From assembly GCF_023159225.1 (NCBI RefSeq), contig NC_063170.1, forward strand, positions 59,875,708-59,939,707: a stretch of DNA of 64,000 nucleotides. The letters run 5' to 3'. The stretch's first letter is position 1, and each line of letters opens with the position of its first letter. The notes under the pieces are model-generated. The model saw only the letters and a program-made list of their open reading frames with translations. It had not been told where the DNA came from and did not search any database. Both the position numbers and the translations under genes were made by a program. Below, one piece after another: positions 32,385 to 43,265 of this stretch. This DNA comes from Perognathus longimembris pacificus. Its lineage: Eukaryota > Chordata > Mammalia > Rodentia > Heteromyidae.

Positions 32385-32560
32385 AGCACAAGCCAAAATA
32401 TGTCTGTGTTCCATCTCACAACATTTACAACAATTCAACTAGATCATAGACCTAAGAGCACAACTGGAAACTGCCAGAAGAAAATATGGGAGACAAGCCA
32501 TGTGGCAATGGAAAGCTAAGGCTTCTTTGAAATGATATAAAAGAGCATGGTCTACAAAAG
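32385..32560 (+). mobile_element. Possible LINE-1 ORF2 fragment
   Basis: catagacctaagagcacaactgg, then gccagaagaaaatatgggag, then tggcaatgg loosely follows the L1 ORF2 C-terminal region. Confidence 0.45.
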
Positions 32561-32571
32561 GAAAGGCTAAC

Positions 32572-32809
32572 CAGGTGCCAGTGGCTCACGCCTGTAATCT
32601 TAGCTACTCAGGAGGCCGAGATCTGAGGATCACAGTTTGAAACCAGGCAGGGCAGGAAAGTCTATGCGATTCTTATTTCCAATTAACCAGAAAAAGAAAA
32701 GAAAAGAAAAAAAAAAAAGGCCAAAGTGAAGGTGTGACTCAAATAGTAGAACATCATCAGCCTTGAGTGAAAAAGCCAAATGAGAATGAGAGGTGTGACC
32801 TCAAGACCC
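32572..32809 (+). repeat. Geo-type SINE
   Basis: ccaggtgccagtggctcacgcctgtaatcttagc is a well-preserved head. The linker carries an A-rich (AAAAG)n expansion at 32690-32718. Confidence 0.9.
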
Positions 32810-32862
32810 AATACACACACACACACACACGTGCGCACACACACACGTGTGCACACACACCA
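32810..32862. repeat. (CA)n microsatellite
   Basis: ca units interrupted by cgtgcg, at the SINE tail. Confidence 0.95.
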
Positions 32863-32864
32863 CC

Positions 32865-33445
32865 ATTCTCCCCAGCTGGCTTTGGAGTCACCAAGGAAGG
32901 CAGTAGACACTCAAGGAGATCTTGCCACAGAGGACTCTACTGTCCTTTTTTGGCAGAAAAGGTTTTTCTGGGCCCGCCCACCTCGTTGGTAAGGTCTATG
33001 TTATTGTCAGTTTGGGCCAGTGCAGACTCAGTTCGCTCTGCTTTGGGGCTGAGATGTGTAGATCGGACACATGCCCCCAAGACTGTACCAGGACCAGTCC
33101 TGCAGGGCATCGCTCATTTCCTGGGAATGGCACTATCTCCCTCCCTTTAGCCAACCATACTTCTGGGGGCCTTGAGCCAAGAAATTGCTTCCCAGCATCT
33201 TTTTCCTCACACTAGCATTTCTACCCTTTCAATCACAGTCAGAGCATTTTGAAGATGGAAAGTTAGAGTCAAGACCATTCATTTACTTCAGAGGAAAAAG
33301 CCCACGACGCTATCGCTGGCTCCTGAGTGGAGGGGATTACAGGTATGAACCAACACTCCCCACCCTCTTCTTATTATGAATGAGGACCAGAATGGTTAGT
33401 TTCTGGGAAATTCCATTTGTAATATCTTAGAGAGAAACTGGCCAC
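32865..33445. other. Unique intergenic sequence
   Basis: Short open frames of 97-127 codons overlap in different phases. None shows a recognisable protein. Confidence 0.4.
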
Positions 33446-33462
33446 CAAGAAAGCAGGGTTTT

Positions 33463-33665
33463 GGGCTGGGGATATAGCCTAGTGGCAAGAGTGCCTGCCT
33501 CGGATACACGAGGCCCTAGGTTCGATTCCCCAGCACCACATATACAGAAAACGACCAGAAGCGGCGCTGTGGCTCAAGTGGCAGAGTGCTAGCCTTGAGC
33601 GGGAAGAAGCCAGGGACAGTGCTCAGGCCCTGAGTCCAAGGCCCAGGACTGGCCAAAAAAAAAAA
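33463..33665 (+). repeat. ID-headed dimeric SINE, young, 15-bp target duplication
   Basis: agaaagcagggtttt flanks the element at 33448-33462 and 33666-33680. The head has an intact Pol III A box (tagcctagtgg, 33475-33485) and B box (gttcgattc, 33520-33528), 45 bp apart as in a tRNA. The right half has a second A-box-like tggctcaagtg. Confidence 0.97.
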
Positions 33666-33844
33666 AGAAAGCAGGGTTTTGAAACCTGGGGATAAAATCT
33701 GGTTAGTGGCGGGAATTGCTTTTGGCGTTGTCCAGGACCCTGACAGAACGAACCAGTGTATTCAGATGTTGGTAACTTAGAGGATGGTGGCCGTGGGGTT
33801 CAGGCAATAAGGAGGAGAAGCCACACCTGTAGGAATATCTTAAG

Positions 33845-34505
33845 TCAGAATAAATGTACATATGGGCTGAATTGGGTCCACTCAGAATCATATGGTGAAG
33901 ATGTCAGAATGTGCATGGATTGGAGATAAGGTCCCTAAGGGCAATTAGCTTAATGAGGTCACTAGGGTGGGCCCAGCCTTCCTAGTGTCCCTTTAGGAAG
34001 AAATTTGAAAAACTGGGTGCTCATGCTATCTCATGCCTATAATCCTAGCTACACGGGAGGCTGAGATCTGAGGATCTTGGTTCAAAGCCAGCCTGAGTAG
34101 GAAAGTTCATGAGACTCATCTCCAGTTAACTGCCAGAAAACCCGAACCAAGAGTGGAGCTATAGCACAAAATGGTAGAGTGCTAGCCTTGAGCAAAAAAA
34201 ATTCCAAACTCGGCACCCAGGCCCCTAATTCAGACCCCATTACTGACAGAGAGAGAGAGAGAGAGAGAGAGAGAAAACACGCAAGAGAGATTTGGACATA
34301 ACATACAGATATCAAATATGGACCAGTGAGAAAGGACACAGAGAAAGACGCAACCTACAATTCAAGGAGGGGGCCTCAGGAGAAGTCACGGGGTCCAGAC
34401 CTCAGTTCGGAACTTCCAGCCCTAGAACTGTAAGGAAATTTAGTTCATTTAAGTGCACAGTTGTGGTATGTTGTTGGGGCAGTCCAGACAAACCAATATA
34501 CACAT
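33845..34505 (+). mobile_element. MaLR-type LTR (MLT1-like), split by a SINE
   Basis: Left part: gaattgggtccactcagaatcatatggtgaag and gaggtcactagggtgggccc. Right part: ttcggaacttccagccctagaactgtaagg and gtggtatgttgttggggcagtcc. Both parts follow a mammalian MaLR LTR in order. The SINE at 34013-34275 separates them. Confidence 0.75.
34013..34275 (+). repeat. Geo-type SINE inserted in a MaLR LTR
   Basis: actgggtgctcatgctatctcatgcctataatcc to ccccattactgacagag, with a (GA)n tail. Confidence 0.88.
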
Positions 34506-34534
34506 CATGAATTTGTGGGAAGCTAAAGAGAGGC

Positions 34535-34605
34535 TGCCCTGGGATAATAATAACCCACACTGGTATAGGGTTTACTTGGGCAAGTGCTAAGCTAAGTGTT
34601 TTAAA
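34535..34605 (-). repeat. MIR, left part
   Basis: gcaagtgctaagctaagtgtttta is the antisense MIR motif. It is continued at 34973 beyond two younger SINEs. Confidence 0.65.
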
Positions 34606-34624
34606 TTTTTTAAATTTCCTTTTC

Positions 34625-34868
34625 TTTTTCTTTTTTTTTGGTCAGTCTTGGGGCTTGAACTCAGGGCCTGGGCATGGTCCCTGAGCGATTTTGCTCAAGG
34701 ATAGTGCTCTACCACTTTGAGCCACAGCTCCAATTCCGGTTTTTGAATGGTTCATTGGAGATGAGTCTCCCGGGGACTTTTCTGCCCCAGCTGGCTTCAA
34801 GCTGGGGTCCTCAGAGCTCAGCCTTCTCAGTAGCTAGGACTACAGGTATGAGCCACCAGCACCCAGCT
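34625..34868 (-). repeat. Geo-type SINE inside MIR
   Basis: gtcagtcttggggcttgaactcagg to ctacaggtatgagccaccagcaccc. Confidence 0.9.
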
Positions 34869-34972
34869 TTTTTTTTTTTGAGACAGTGTCAAAACTGGCT
34901 CTGACATCATAATACTCCTGCTTCAGTTCCCCTCTTGCTGAAATGATAGGCATGCACCACCACACCCAACAT
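34869..34972 (-). repeat. B1 SINE inside MIR
   Basis: A T-run, then gagacagtgtcaaaactggc, ending gataggcatgcaccaccacaccc. Confidence 0.75.
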
Positions 34973-35150
34973 ACCTCATGTGTTTCAACTCAAGGGCTAT
35001 TAACAATAGCACTATGAGACAGACGCGGTTATTGTGCTCTTGTATAAATGAGGAAATAAGGCACAACAAACAGGAAAACAAAACACAGTTAAGTAACTTT
35101 CCTGAAACACAGGTACAGAAACAGACTGGGCTGAGATTTCAGCCCTAAGA
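34973..35150 (-). repeat. MIR, right part
   Basis: actatgagacagacgcggttattg, then tataaatgaggaaataaggcacaac, then agttaagtaactttcc is the antisense MIR core. Confidence 0.75.
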
Positions 35151-35561
35151 CACCTGGGCTGAGGACCTGGCATGGTGAAGGATCTAGTAAGTTCATTATC
35201 CTCATTCCCATCATACAGAGATCCAAACGCTGGTCCCCCAGCCAGGCTGAGGGGGGAGGGGCATCAGAACCAGATCTTCAAGTATTTGTATGTCATCACC
35301 CACCAAAATCTGGGTGGCTCAAGAATCCTGAAAATTGTTCATCTGAGGAAAGAGAGAGACCACCTGGAGGAGAGCAGAGTTCCCCGGGGCCATGGTTAGC
35401 AGATAGGAGAGGCGCTTGGCACACGTGAGCCGCTTGAATGAGAGGAGATGGCAAAACGGAGCCAAAACATAGGAAGGCTCAGGATAGGAAAAGTGTCCAC
35501 AATAGAGCTCTGGCAATCGCCCTGCGCCTCCTCCCCGTGCCCTTCTCTGTGCATTTCTACT
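35151..35561. other. Unique intergenic sequence
   Basis: Nothing recognised. Confidence 0.4.
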
Positions 35562-35680
35562 ATGGACAGGCAAGGAGGTGAAGTCTCTTGCCCAAGTCCA
35601 CACAGCTACATAGGCAGGTGGCAGGATTCACTCAGGTTCTTTGACTCCAAACTCAACTCCTTTTGTCCTTCTAGTCTCTA
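35562..35680 (-). repeat. MIR fragment
   Basis: ttgcccaagtccacacagctacatagg, then ggcaggattcactcagg, then gactccaaactc. Confidence 0.7.
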
Positions 35681-35684
35681 TTTT

Positions 35685-35698
35685 GGGGGGGGGGGGGG
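35685..35698. repeat. (G)14 homopolymer
   Basis: Fourteen G at the 3' junction of the following minus-strand SINE. On the element strand it reads as a C-run. Confidence 0.95.
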
Positions 35699-35919
35699 CG
35701 GACAGTGGGACTTTAACTCTGGGCCTGGGTACTGTCCCTGAGCTCTTCAGCTCAAGGCGAGTGGCTCTACCACTTCTACCACAGCACCACTTCTGGTTTT
35801 CTGGTGGTTAATTGGAGATAAGAGTCTCACGGACTTTCCTTCCCAGGCTGGCTTTGAACTGTGATCTTCAGATCTCAGCCTCCTAAGTAGCTAGGGTGTG
35901 AGACACTAGCACTCAGCTT
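35699..35919 (-). repeat. Geo-type SINE
   Basis: gacagtgggactttaactctgg to ctagggtgtgagacactagcac. A few bases of the gattacagg motif are lost. Confidence 0.88.
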
Positions 35920-37412
35920 TAGTCTCAATTTTGACAGATTTCTACTAAGGTTGAAATCCCTAATAAGTGTCTGAAGACACTGAAGTAGAAGACACAGGCA
36001 TGCAGTAGAAGACACAGGCGTGCAGGCCTAGGCAGCTGGAACTCAGCCAGGGGAATGGGGCATGTGAGAAGATAAGGAAAGCTGGGGTGGGCCAGGTGAG
36101 TAGTTTGCTCCAGGTTCTTGTGTCTGCTGGTGTTGGTGTGGGGTGGGGGGTTCATCCTCTCCAGCACACTGTTGAGGTCCCAGCACACTGTTTAGGTCTC
36201 TGTCTGGAGAAGAAATGTAACAGCATAGGAGCAAAAGAACCCTGCCAGTCTCTGCCTCTCATGTTCCATGATTCTAAACTTCCAACGTTCCCACGGGGAA
36301 GGGAAGGAAGGTGGGGCTAGACTGGACAGAAGCTGGGGAGGAGGAAGGGAGGGAGTCTTTTGCCCAGGTGCTGTGAGGTGAGGAGGGAAGGTAGAGGACT
36401 CATAACGCAGATGGCAGGAGGTAGGTGCCTGCCCACAAACAGGACCCTGGGAAGGGGACAAGACCCCAGAGTAGGAGCAGTGCCCTGAGTAGCTGTGCAG
36501 ACGATAGATGTGCAGATAAAAGCCATCTTGCCTGACCATCCTGGAGCTTCCAAGAAAAAACCCAGGGACATCTCTTTGCAACTTGTGATGGACAGATGTC
36601 TGAAGCCTGCCACCCACCCTTACAACACTAGGGTGATTCAGGACCAGGGTGCAAAACAAAAATCCAGAGGAGATAGAAGATGGCTATCTTTGGCTCACCC
36701 GAAATGCTTCTATGCTATGTGGAACAGAAGTAAAAGAAAGTGTGCGAGAACGTAGGGACTGGCAGAATCATCCGGGAGGCAAGATCAGGGATCCGCATGG
36801 GTGATGGTCCAAACATGCAAAGCCATCAGAGTGCTGGAACTTGCCGGGTGCAGGGAGGAAGCATCTTACAAACCACAATGGCAGATTCCATCACGCACAC
36901 AATGGAGAGCCATTCGCTCATTCTGTCAGGGAAGTTACAGGGTTCATCTTGAACTTAAAAAAAAACAAAAACCTAAACCTCTTTGGGAAGAATCTAGAAG
37001 GTAGTGGCTGGGAGTTAGGCTGAGAAAGGAGACAGAGGACCCGAGAAAAGGGCAACGAATTGTAAAGGGCAGGGAGGGAAAGAGAGATTTTTTTTTAATA
37101 TTTCAAAATATCCTGGCCTTAATTCAAGATTGGATTTTAGCATGAGGCAGAGGGAAGAGTCAGGAAGCTTCTCCTGTGGGTGACTAGGCTCATCATGGTG
37201 GCATTAACAGAGATTGAATCAGAAGGACAGACTGCATAGAGGAGGAGACAATGAGCTGACTTGTCCAGATGATAAATTTGATTAAGAAGATCTGGTTGAT
37301 GCTCAGAGCTAGTGTTTGCCTCGCATGATGAAATACATACACTCTAGGTTATGAGTTTCACTTAGAATGCAAGGACAATAGTAACACTAATAACAAAATG
37401 ACTTTTTAAAAC
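35920..37412. other. Unique intergenic sequence
   Basis: About 1.5 kb without a clear repeat. It contains a 20-bp tandem pair (agtagaagacacaggc units near 35985-36024). Overlapping frames of up to 155 codons at 36192-36755 show no known domain. Confidence 0.45.
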
Positions 37413-37506
37413 ATAAACTATACTAACAATAAGGAAATGCACTATTTAGCATAAATGATATAAACTATACTAACAATAAGGAAATGTATTATTTAGCATA
37501 AATGAA
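37413..37506. repeat. 47-bp tandem duplication
   Basis: ataaactatactaacaataagg begins at 37413 and again at 37460. The two 47-bp units differ at only a few positions. Confidence 0.93.
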
Positions 37507-37551
37507 ATCCCAAGTTTCTGATGAACTGGTGATTAAGAATGTGCATTCCAG

Positions 37552-37742
37552 CTGGGCATGGTGCCACACACCTGTAGTCCCTGCACTCAGTAGGCAGAGG
37601 TAGGAGGATTGTGAATTCCAGGCTAGCCTGGGCTAACAGCAAGGCACTGCCTCAATCACACAAGGACCGAGAATGCAGCTTTCTGTTAGAGCGCTTTGCC
37701 TGGCATGACTAAGGCTCTGGGTCTAACCCCTTGCACTGCAAA
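37552..37742 (+). repeat. B1-ID composite SINE
   Basis: The B1 unit (gctgggcatggtgccacacacctgtagtccc) is followed by an ID-like unit (cgctttgcctggcatgactaagg, ending tctaaccccttgcac). Confidence 0.78.
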
Positions 37743-37744
37743 CA

Positions 37745-38856
37745 AATGACCCAAGGTCAAGTTTTCTTCTAATTCTGTTGATGTCTGTTTGGCCTCCTGG
37801 TGCAGATAGCAGTGACCACTCCCATAGTACAACACATGCCTCTAAAGAAAAAAAAAGCATTTCTCATGTGTCTTTGTAGGAGGAAAAGAAACTTTCACTA
37901 GATGTCCTCAGAAATCTTCTCTTCTGTCTTTAGGCAGAGCTGGGTCCTTCAATGATCGCTGGCTGGGCCGGCTCTAGGGAACAGGTACTAGTCTGGGAGT
38001 CTGCTCTCTTGCCTCTACAAAGTAACTTCGGCACTCACAAATTGAGGTGTCTTAGAGTCAGGTGAAAGCGGGTGAGAGGCAGGTTTGGGAAGACAGAGGT
38101 AGAAGTGAACTGCAGACGAGCTTTCCGGCGAAGCCGCCTGCAGAGACACTAATGGACAGAAGAAAAAGGAGCCCAACATGGAGAACCCTTGTGTTTGAGG
38201 GAAGGGTTCCCCTAGAACTCCCTGAGGACTTGGCATCCTGCTGTGTCATAGCCCTGTGGCCTGCGGCCAGTCACTCCCATCCCTGGTTTCCCTCCTTACC
38301 TGTGAAATGGCCATGAAGAGTGGCTAAAACCCATAGGAGCCTCAGTGTGACTTCACCTCCGAGCAGGCTCTGCAGAGCTCTTGAGTAAAACAACACCCTG
38401 AAGAAAGTCTAGAAGGAATGATAGGGACGCTGGCGAGAGCCAGGATGGAACCATGTCACTGATCTCCCGTGCAGAGAGAGAAGTTCACGGAGGGAGGGTG
38501 TGTCATCTGTCACCTGCTAAGCGGAGGTCAGGAGAGAAGAGGAGTGAAGAACCACCCTTTGGGCTTAGCGATTTGCTCTCCTGGACCAGAATCCAAGGGG
38601 CTGAGGGCTGCAGCAGAGGCCCCAGGAAGCAGGGGACTCAAGTCAGAGCTCAGATCCAAGGTGCCTGGCTGCCAGCAACAGCAGGTGCTTTCCCTACCAG
38701 GAAGAGCAGCATTCCAAAAACCCCCATTTCAACCCTGCCTCGGAAATATACTCACTTGGAGAGCCATTAACAGTAGGATTCCATAAGCTGTGAACAAAAT
38801 GGCCCCTCTTTTCCATTCTCTAATTCTTTGAAAATATATATAGGCAGATAAGTAGG
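37745..38856. other. Unique intergenic sequence, possible MIR trace
   Basis: ccagtcactcccatccctggtttcc and cttacctgtgaaatggcc near 38265-38312 may be a MIR remnant in sense orientation. No gene recognised. The two 105-codon frames at 38453-38786 overlap in different phases. Confidence 0.4.
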
Positions 38857-38880
38857 TAGATAGATAGATAGATAGATAGA
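38857..38880. repeat. (TAGA)n microsatellite
   Basis: About six taga units. Confidence 0.95.
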
Positions 38881-38964
38881 GCAAAGGTGCTTGTTTCCTT
38901 GCCTTAGAAATATAGTACAGTCCTTTAGAGGGTTTCTGTTTATACTATCATTTTATCACAAAGT

Positions 38965-39025
38965 GGATGTGTGTGTGTATATATATATACACATATGTGT
39001 GTGTTTATATATATTTATATTATGT
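38965..39025. repeat. (GT)/(TA) microsatellite
   Basis: gtgtgtgtgtatatatatatacacatatgtgtgtg, a partly palindromic alternating purine-pyrimidine tract. Confidence 0.9.
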
Positions 39026-39029
39026 TTTT

Positions 39030-40082
39030 GCAAAAAAATGGAAAAAAATGCAAACAACATGGGTGCTTGGTATTTAACTCCAGAAGTTTGAACTCTTTGT
39101 TCCTTGTGCATATGGGGGCCAAGTATCAGACTAGGAAAAGTCTAGAAGATCCTTGCAATCTACTGAATCCTCCTTTAACAAATGGCAGCAGTTGCTTGTT
39201 GAGATTGGTTTGGTCACATGGATCACGTTTGTCAGGCAGGGCTGTCATGAAAAGCCTAAGATCTTTCCCCTTGCAGAAGAACGTCTCTGGGTAAAGCAAA
39301 TGTGGGCAGAGTCTAAGCAAGGTCAATTTCATGATCTCCTTCCTACTACCCAGCTCCCCCTCCCAGCGTTCTCAACTCCCCAGTGACTGATCCCTCATCC
39401 TTAGCAACAACTGCAGCTGCTACTGTTTCCCGACTCTGGCGAGGAGAGTGGGCTTGGGGCCAGGTCTACTGTCCAGGGCTCCCTGTGGAAGATACTCGAA
39501 GACAGCAGTACACATTCTCTCACTGTCAGTGACCCAAGCTCATCACCTTTGCAGAACATCTGGATTGCAACATGCAGAGTTCAAAGGTCTAGAATGTGTC
39601 TCTGCACCTGGCCTGGCTACCTAAAAAGGAGTTAATCTCAAACCAAACACCAGGTCCCCATGCTGTTTCTTAGGCAGAGGGTTGGATGCCATCTTTAACT
39701 ATTAACTTCAGCATCTTCTCTCCCAGGCTGCTATGACCAAGGGATGCCTAGTAAGTGCCTACATGGATAAAGTGACCTAGCTGTTCTGTGAGCACTGGAC
39801 TCCTCTCACAGGCAGGTGGATTTCCCTGTGTCAATGTCTGTGGACTTGATTGCTCTTTCAGCTCCTTGCTACTGTGCAGTCTACAAGTAGGCTCTTGCAT
39901 GGCAGCTCATCAGGCTGTGAGCATGCTGGAGATGTCTCTTATCTCTGGGAAAGGGTGGCAAGGGGCAGCTGGGTGCTTAACACCTCTTCCATTCTGTTCC
40001 CTTGGCTGGGGACATATGGAATTGCAGAGCAAAATGATGTGTTGGAATGGAAGTGACTTCTCAGCTCCCAGCAGTTCTGACT
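39030..40082. other. Unique intergenic sequence
   Basis: Nothing recognised over about 1 kb. Confidence 0.4.
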
Positions 40083-40083
40083 G

Positions 40084-40148
<65 letters not shown>
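40083..40148. repeat. (CT)n(GT)n compound microsatellite
   Basis: ct units at 40083-40108 pass directly into gt units to 40143. It explains the Ser-Leu and Cys-Val runs in local frames. Confidence 0.97.
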
Positions 40149-40153
<5 letters not shown>

Positions 40154-40558
40154 TGGGTGCATTGGGCAACCACAGAAAGACAGGTGTAGCAGTACAGAGA
40201 CAAATTAGACCATGAGATTCCAGAATACAGAGCTGGACCTAATTCTTTTCATTCGAGAAAAGAGTAAGATGAGAGAGTATGATTTTTCTCCCATAAGTGT
40301 GTATTCCTATATTGACTGACATTGATATACCAAGTGCTGGAGGAACAGAGTCATGTGCAAGTCATTATGAAGTAATGAGACAAAAACTTTAACCAGGATA
40401 CTTAAGCAAAGCTGCCAAGAGAAGCAAATATTTGAATGGGAGCATTTGATGATTTTGTTCATTGCGTATGTACTGTGCACCATGCACAGTACTGTGCTAG
40501 CCACTAGAGATGACAGTCAAGATCACTCCCCACTTGGAGCCCACTCGTGAGTGTGTAT
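40149..40558. other. Unique intergenic sequence
   Basis: A piece near 40465-40515 (tactgtgcaccatgcacagtactgtgctagcc) has the style of an old interspersed repeat but was not assigned. Confidence 0.35.

Positions 40559-40599
<41 letters not shown>
40559..40599. repeat. (GT)n microsatellite
   Basis: About 19 gt units at the 3' junction of the next minus-strand SINE. Confidence 0.97.
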
Positions 40600-40601
<2 letters not shown>

Positions 40602-40809
40602 GGCACTGGGACCCAGGTGCTGTCCCTTCACGTTATGCTCAAGGCTGGCATCCTGCCACTTGAGCCACTGCTCTATTTCCAGCTTTGTGGTGGTTGGTTA
40701 GATAGGAATCTCGTGGACTTCTTGCCTGGGCTGTCTTCAAACCATTATCCTCAGGTCTCAGCCTCCTGAGTAGCGAGGATGACAGGCTTAAGCCACTGGT
40801 ACCCAGCTT
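40600..40809 (-). repeat. Geo-type SINE
   Basis: gctcaaggctggcatcctgccacttgagcc to gcgaggatgacaggcttaagcc. Confidence 0.86.
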
Positions 40810-41580
40810 GGAGCCCACTCTTTTGTGGAGCCAGTCGGGGTGCCTATTGGGCACCAGGCCCTGGGAGATGCTCTGTGATCTGTGGAGGCAGAAGAGATGA
40901 CCTGAGTAGCCACTTCTAAAAGGGGCCCCCAGTATTATGACCAAGGATGAGAAGAGGACTCAGTCTAGTTCAATCAGTGAGAAGCATTTTGCTCACCATG
41001 AGACATTCGGCGAGAGAGACACTTGGGGCTGCCCTAAGTGGAGGAGGCAGGTGCTATTGGCATCATGGATGCAGGTACTAGAGATACTAATTATCTGTCT
41101 GCAGGTCAAACTCCAGAGCCAAGCACTATCCAGCCCTCAAGATCAGCAGCTCCTAGCTTAAGAAACTCAGGAAAGCAACACAATTTGATGAGACACGGAA
41201 GGTGCTAGGGGCGGACTGCTGGGATATGATGCCTGGCATCTGCTCCTGAGCCCTGGATGCAGGACAGAGGGTGACAGGTAGTGAGAGATGAAACGCAAAC
41301 ACCAGGCTGGCCGGGATCTGCCAAAAAGTGGGCACTTGATTTGGAGGCTGTAACAGTTAATGTCATTCCCACACCCATCCTCTTACACAGCTTTCCATAT
41401 GGGCATTTTAAGAGCCAATGATATGATTCCTTTTATTTTAGCAAATGCACTCTAGCAGCAATGCAGATAGTTGAAGAGAGGAGAGGCAAGTGAAAGCTTT
41501 TGGTGATGGAGAAATGATCAATGGAGACCATGGAACTGACCATGGGGAAGCGGTAACAGACTCTCTAGAACAGGGACTCT
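40810..41580. other. Unique intergenic sequence
   Basis: No gene or confident repeat. Confidence 0.4.
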
Positions 41581-41833
41581 GTGTGCGTGCATGTGTGCGT
41601 GTGTTAGTACTGGGGCTTGAACTCAGGGCCTGGGCTCTCTGTCCCTTAGACTTTTTGCTTAAGGCTGGCTCTTGCCTCTTGAGCCACAGCTCCGCTTGCA
41701 GCTTTTCTTTCAGTGGTTAATTGGAGATAAGAGTCTTATAGACTTTTCCACCAGATCTGGCTTTGAACTTCAGTCCTAAGATCTCAGCCTCCTGAGTAGC
41801 TAGAATTATGGGTATGAGCCAACAGCACCTGCT
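41581..41833 (-). repeat. Geo-type SINE with short GT-rich 3' end
   Basis: gtactggggcttgaactcaggg to gagtagctagaattatgggtatgagcc. Confidence 0.88.
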
Positions 41834-42104
41834 GAGAATAGGGCTGTTTCCGAATTGGTGCTTAATTGGATGCCGGGAGAGAAGGATTTACCCAGGAAGA
41901 CTCTGGGACTCTGGCTACAGGCTAACAAGAATGGCAAGTATGAAGTAAACAAGAAACTAAGGAATAATAGGTCATTTAGTATGATAAAATGCAACCAATG
42001 CAGTGAAAGGAGGAAAGTTAAGAGAAGTTACTTATTTAGATACTTTTGCTGTTTTATTTGAAAGAGACATAGTTCAGTTTGGGGTTATTGTGTTGCTGAT
42101 CCTA

Positions 42105-42142
42105 TGGGGATCAGCCTATGGGGATCTCCTATGGGGAGAGCC
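42105..42142. repeat. Short tandem repeat (cctatgggga, three copies)
   Basis: cctatggggatc, cctatggggatc and cctatggggaga occur in a row with 1-4 bp offsets. Confidence 0.8.
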
Positions 42143-42209
42143 AAGGACCATGTCCTGACCACAAAAACATGGAGTTGGGACTGAAGAAGTTTTCTTAGAC
42201 ATGAAAGCA

Positions 42210-42395
42210 GCAGGAGAGATCTGAGGATCACAGTTCGGAGCCAGCCCAGGCAGGAAAGACCGTGAAACTCTGTCTCCAATTAACCACCAGAAAACTGGAA
42301 GTGACAGTGTGGCTCAAAGTGGTAGAGCTCTAGCCTTGAGCAAGAAAGCTCAGGGACAGTGACCAGGCCCTGAGTTCAAGCCCCCGGAGCTAGTT
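42210..42395 (+). repeat. Geo-type SINE, 5'-truncated
   Basis: Starts at gagagatctgaggatcacag. The right half reads tgtggctcaaagtggtagagc and is complete. Confidence 0.85.
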
Positions 42396-42785
42396 ACATC
42401 TGCAGTGGACTTCTGTTCACAAGTATGGACCAATCGAAGTTCTCTAGAATACAGGAAGACACATTTCTTAATAACCAGGGAACCAGCCAAATACCACTAA
42501 AAGTTAATGACCCAGCTGCACAAACTGCAAGTGGGTGAACTGGAGACTACTGTGCTTTGTAATTCTCTATAATTGGTTCCTAAGCATCGTAGCTGATTTT
42601 TGAATGTCGGGCCAGCAGCTTCCTGGTTGTATGTGGCCTGTTTCCACGATGGCTTGAGTTGTGTTATTTGTAACACCAAAGTAAACACATTTTTTAAAAA
42701 TCTGTTTCTTCTCCTTAAATGACCTTATCCTGTCTAATAAATAAATGATTGGTCCTGAAAAAAAAAAAAGAAAAGAAAAGAGAGA

Positions 42786-42962
42786 GAACATGGAGCCAGG
42801 TTCTATGGTGCACACCTGTAATCCCAGCCACTCAGGAGACTGAGGATTTGAGATCAGTCCAGATAACCTAGGGCTCTGTGGAGTATACTAGGCAAGTACT
42901 TAATGGCAGAGTCCTTGCCTAACATGCTCAAGATCCAAGGTTCAGTCTCCAGCATCACAGAC
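42786..42962 (+). repeat. B1-ID composite SINE
   Basis: ggagccaggttctatggtgcacacctgtaatccc, then an ID-like unit with tggcagagtccttgcctaacatgc and ccaaggttcagtctcc. Confidence 0.78.
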
Positions 42963-42973
42963 AAAAGTAAATA

Positions 42974-43200
42974 AGCCAGGCACCGGTGGCTTACTCCTGC
43001 AGTCCTAGCTACTCAGGATGCTGAGACCTGAGGATCACAGTTTGAAGCTAGCCTGGGCAGGAAAGTCAGTGAGACTCTTACCTCCAATTAAAAACACCAA
43101 AAGGCTGGAAGTATAGCTGTGGCTCAAGCGGTAGAGTGCTAGATTTGAGCACAATGGCTCAGTAATATCACCTAGGCTCTGAGTTCAATACTAGGATCGG
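42974..43200 (+). repeat. Geo-type SINE
   Basis: ccaggcaccggtggcttactcctgcagtcc to ctctgagttcaatactagg. The tail becomes (CA)n. Confidence 0.9.
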
Positions 43201-43265
43201 CACACACACACACACACAGATGAGGAGGAAGAGGAGGGGGGTAGGGAGAGGGGGAGGAAGAGGAG
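43201..43265. repeat. (CA)n and GA-rich tract
   Basis: ca units at 43201-43218, then gaggaggaagagg-type purine sequence. Confidence 0.88.

Noticed and set aside
33463..33665. A tRNA gene call based on A and B boxes
   Set aside because: The boxes belong to a dimeric SINE with a target-site duplication and A-tail. The tRNA arms do not all pair and a second unit follows.
36192..36755. 155- and 98-codon frames in unique DNA
   Set aside because: Overlapping phases on both strands, no splice or promoter context, no known motif.
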